NCBI GenBank assembly: GCA_910577835.1
Contig: CAJTOU010000010.1
Location: forward strand, 1-64,000
DNA: 64,000 nt
Direction of reading: 5' to 3'
DNA from: an uncultured Lachnospiraceae bacterium
GTDB lineage: Bacteria > Bacillota_A > Clostridia > Lachnospirales > Lachnospiraceae
Part shown: positions 62,249 to 64,000 of the stretch, one piece after another
How the letters are laid out: each line of letters begins with the position of its first letter
Numbering within the stretch: the stretch's first letter is position 1
The notes under the pieces: model-generated
Database searches by the model: none
Told to the model about the DNA's origin: nothing
What the model saw: only the letters and a program-made list of their open reading frames with translations
Program-made: the position numbers and the translations under genes

Positions 62249-62414
62249 ATACCAGAAGAATTTCCTTTTGTGAAGGACCATATGAAAGCGCCGACGCTTA
62301 ACGAACAATGCTTTGAGTTTAGTACCGCTACGCTTCAGGTCGTCAGGCTAAAGCCTGATGACATAGAATAGGAGCGGAAGTGATGTCCTGAATAAAAGGA
62401 AATTCTTCTGGTAT
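62249..62414 (-). repeat. Large hairpin element 2 (behind the zinc-ribbon gene)
   Basis: Arms 62249-62278 and 62385-62414 pair over 27 of 30 positions. Core is the same as in element 1 but inverted, plus an extra arm (about 62336-62365, GTCATCAG ... TGACGAC on the minus strand) that also occurs in the secA upstream hairpin. The outer 17 bases (ATACCAGAAGAATTTCC) differ from element 1 yet are self-complementary. It begins 14 bases after the stop at 62429 of the minus-strand gene. Confidence 0.88.
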
Positions 62415-62428
62415 GTCACTCTCTTGTT

Positions 62429-62812
62429 CTATGTCCTCCCCCTGAACACATTCTTACACTTTGGACATGTAATCTCCACATTCCCTTTATGCCTTGGAAT
62501 CCGAATCCTCTGCCCACATCCAGTACACCTGAAAATCTTATGTGTCTTCATATCCCTGATTCTCTGCGGCATTCCCTTTATCCTTCCCTTAAATCTCTCA
62601 TATGCCATCGCTTCCTTATACCTTGCCTGTATATTTTTTGAAAACGCCCTGTAATATGAATAGACCAAAACTCCCAAAGATAAAAAATACAACAGATTAC
62701 TCCTTGCAAATGTTGACATTACCAGCAATATTAACGCCACTGTCACCAATGTCCTGCACAATTTATCTATCCCATATCTTCCATACATAAAACGTGCTAT
62801 TCTCTGTTTCAT
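62429..62812 (-). CDS. Small membrane protein with C-terminal zinc ribbon
   Basis: 127 residues from the ATG at 62812 (AGGAGG seven bases upstream). Basic N-terminus (KQRIARFMYGRYGIDKL), two close hydrophobic helices (about 20-60 with LVTVALILLVMSTFA and LLYFLSLGVLVYSYY), a charged stretch, and a zinc ribbon CTGCGQRIRIPRHKGNVEITCPKC. The family is common in Lachnospiraceae; function unknown. Element 2 forms its 3' region. Confidence 0.82.
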   Translation of the reverse strand: MKQRIARFMYGRYGIDKLCRTLVTVALILLVMSTFARSNLLYFLSLGVLVYSYYRAFSKNIQARYKEAMAYERFKGRIKGMPQRIRDMKTHKIFRCTGCGQRIRIPRHKGNVEITCPKCKNVFRGRT

Positions 62813-63092
62813 AAAATCCTCCTGTCTGACAATACTTTCCATCTAATGATTATTTTTAATTAATTTTTTTATCTAATCTCTTTGCTCAATTTCCTTGTTT
62901 AATTCCCTCTGCTGCTTATCCTTTTACAAGCTTAATTTCCATATGTGAACATTATGTTTGCATTTACTAAAAATAAAATAAAAACAATCTAAAGATTTCA
63001 TTGACTTCTATTTTTTTTGAGTTATAATTAGCTTATGGGTTGCTATTTCCCGATGAATCAATTCCGAATTAACCCAGAGAGTGTGCATTTCT

Positions 63093-63533
63093 ATGAATGA
63101 TAAATTTGAACTTCTTATTATGGGGCAGCAGTTTAAACGATTGTATGAAAAATGTTACGACCAGTTGATGAATGAATATGACCTGAAGAAAATAGATATT
63201 GATGTATTGTATTTTCTGTCGCACTCCGGTGAGTATGACACTGCGAAAGATATCTCGAATTTCATCTATGTTTCTAAGGCTCATGTTTCCAAATCTATTG
63301 AAAGTCTTCACACGAAGCACCTGATTGAGCTGGTTCCTGACCCTTCGGACAGAAGGTATGTACACATAAAGATAACCAAACAGGGACAGCCTGTTGCAAA
63401 TCGAATAGCCTTAATTAAAGAAAAGGTAAATTCGATTCTTTTCCGTGGAGTTTCAGCGGAAGAAAAAAGGCTTATGATAGAGCTGACCAACAAAATCGTA
63501 TGTAATATTAATGATGAACTGGAGCGAAGCTGA
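63093..63533 (+). CDS. MarR family transcriptional regulator
   Basis: 146 residues from the ATG at 63093; a GTG four codons earlier is possible. Winged-helix domain (IDIDVLYFLSHSGEYDTAKDISNFIYVSKAHVSKSIESLHTKHLIELVPDPSDRRYVHIKITKQG). No target gene is adjacent on the same strand. Its 3' end forms half of the terminator stem shared with clpX. Confidence 0.9.
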   Translation: MNDKFELLIMGQQFKRLYEKCYDQLMNEYDLKKIDIDVLYFLSHSGEYDTAKDISNFIYVSKAHVSKSIESLHTKHLIELVPDPSDRRYVHIKITKQGQPVANRIALIKEKVNSILFRGVSAEEKRLMIELTNKIVCNINDELERS

Positions 63534-63564
63534 TATTTCAGATAATCAACGCGCTCCAGTTTAT
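63519..63564. terminator. Bidirectional terminator overlapping the MarR stop codon
   Basis: CTGGAGCG (63519-63526) pairs with CGCTCCAG (63552-63559), followed by TTTATTTA. The left arm is coding sequence for the last residues of the MarR protein. It also ends the converging clpX gene. Confidence 0.75.
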
Positions 63565-64000
63565 TTATCCTCTCAGTTCAATTACAGGGCCTCCTTTTTT
63601 CTCTATATAATCCCTTGTAATTGTTACTTTTCCAATATTGTCATCCTTTGGTATTTCATACATAATATCAAGCATATATTCTTCTAAAACTGCCCGTAAT
63701 GCTCTTGCGCCGGTCTTTTTTTCCAATGCCTTCTCAGCAACGGCTTCCATGGCACCTTCATCAAATTCCAGTTTTACTTCATCAAGCTCTAAAAGCTTCT
63801 GATACTGCTTTAAAATCGCATTTTTCGGCTCTTTTAATACCTCAACCATCATATTTCTGGTAAGCTCCTGCAAAGTAAAGATAATCGGAAGACGTCCGAT
63901 AAACTCCGGTATCATTCCAAAATTTCTGATATCCTCCACTGTTACCTTTGAAAGCACATCCTGATTGTCATACTTATCCTTTAAATCCGCCTTAAAACCT
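63565..64000 (-). CDS. clpX: ClpX, ATP-dependent Clp protease unfoldase, C-terminal part (5' end outside window)
   Basis: The frame runs off the right edge; about 144 residues of the C-terminus are present. Typical end of ClpX: VEDIRNFGMIPEFIGRLPIIFTLQELT, sensor-2 region KKTGARALRAVLEEYMLDIMYEIP. This part separates ClpX from ClpB or Lon. ClpX unfolds tagged substrates for ClpP. Confidence 0.95.
   Translation of the reverse strand, partial: GFKADLKDKYDNQDVLSKVTVEDIRNFGMIPEFIGRLPIIFTLQELTRNMMVEVLKEPKNAILKQYQKLLELDEVKLEFDEGAMEAVAEKALEKKTGARALRAVLEEYMLDIMYEIPKDDNIGKVTITRDYIEKKGGPVIELRG

Larger units (their letters stand above)
61930..62428. other. Intergenic region between glnQ and the zinc-ribbon gene
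   Basis: Almost fully occupied by the two convergent hairpin elements; the 130 bases between them are AT-rich with no recognised feature. An open frame at 61950-62219 follows the hairpin sequence and is not a gene. Confidence 0.85.

Noticed and set aside
1..64000. tRNA, rRNA, prophage, insertion sequence or transposase genes
   Set aside because: No cloverleaf-like sequence, rRNA segment, integrase or transposase domain was seen on either strand.

Overview
The window is low-GC Firmicutes DNA, best explained by a motile member of the Lachnospiraceae (Lachnospira, Agathobacter, Roseburia or a close relative). The signs are a spore/SipL-like DUF3794-LysM protein and a CotS-like protein beside cheW, LL-diaminopimelate aminotransferase, an ANTAR protein next to glutamine synthetase, and very large cell-wall-anchored glycosidases typical of gut fibre degraders. 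No rRNA, tRNA, phage, CRISPR array or transposase was found. Genes at both edges are cut: clpB on the left and clpX on the right.

Layout. 1-2.2 kb: end of clpB. 2.4-21.7 kb: three large paralogous GH43 (endo-arabinanase-like) surface proteins, all on the minus strand, each with its own promoter of the same design. The first has lost its C-terminus through an internal deletion, the second is split by a frameshift between catalytic part and LPxTG anchor, and only the third looks intact. 22-39.6 kb: housekeeping genes, nearly all on the minus strand: MTA/SAH nucleosidase, DUF3794-LysM protein, PrcB-like lipoprotein, GntR regulator, ispE, PH-domain protein, phosphoglucomutase, PEGA lipoprotein, CotS-like kinase, PAS protein, MarR plus YczE, then a threonine-pathway group (ApgM-type enzyme, homoserine dehydrogenase, ACT protein), cheW and prfB with its programmed frameshift. 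39.7-45.2 kb: secA, GH36 alpha-galactosidase, flavin reductase-like protein. 45.3-47.6 kb: a small accessory patch with an MNT/HEPN toxin-antitoxin pair and an unrecognised two-gene operon behind a leader that carries an intrinsic terminator. 47.7-57.7 kb: a small PKTG-anchored surface protein sharing its N-terminal module with the third GH43 protein, an LCP-family protein, dapL, ANTAR plus glnA, a PdaB-like deacetylase, an L,D-transpeptidase and RNase H. 57.9-61.9 kb, plus strand: an S8 protease and an amino-acid ABC transporter whose binding domain is circularly permuted and fused to the permease. 61.9-64 kb: two large hairpin elements facing each other, a zinc-ribbon membrane protein, a MarR regulator and clpX.

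The surface genes (GH43 x3, anchored module protein, GH36) suggest attack on arabinan and galactoside side chains of pectin. The wall genes (LCP, L,D-transpeptidase, deacetylase) maintain the envelope to which such proteins are attached.

The least explained structures are: (i) the twin 163-166 bp hairpin elements at 61955-62414, with a shared core but different self-complementary outer stems, each directly behind a gene; (ii) a duplicated ~145 bp leader upstream of phosphoglucomutase and homoserine dehydrogenase; (iii) the permuted binding protein; (iv) the decay pattern of the GH43 array. All calls are from reading the sequence; no database search was run.
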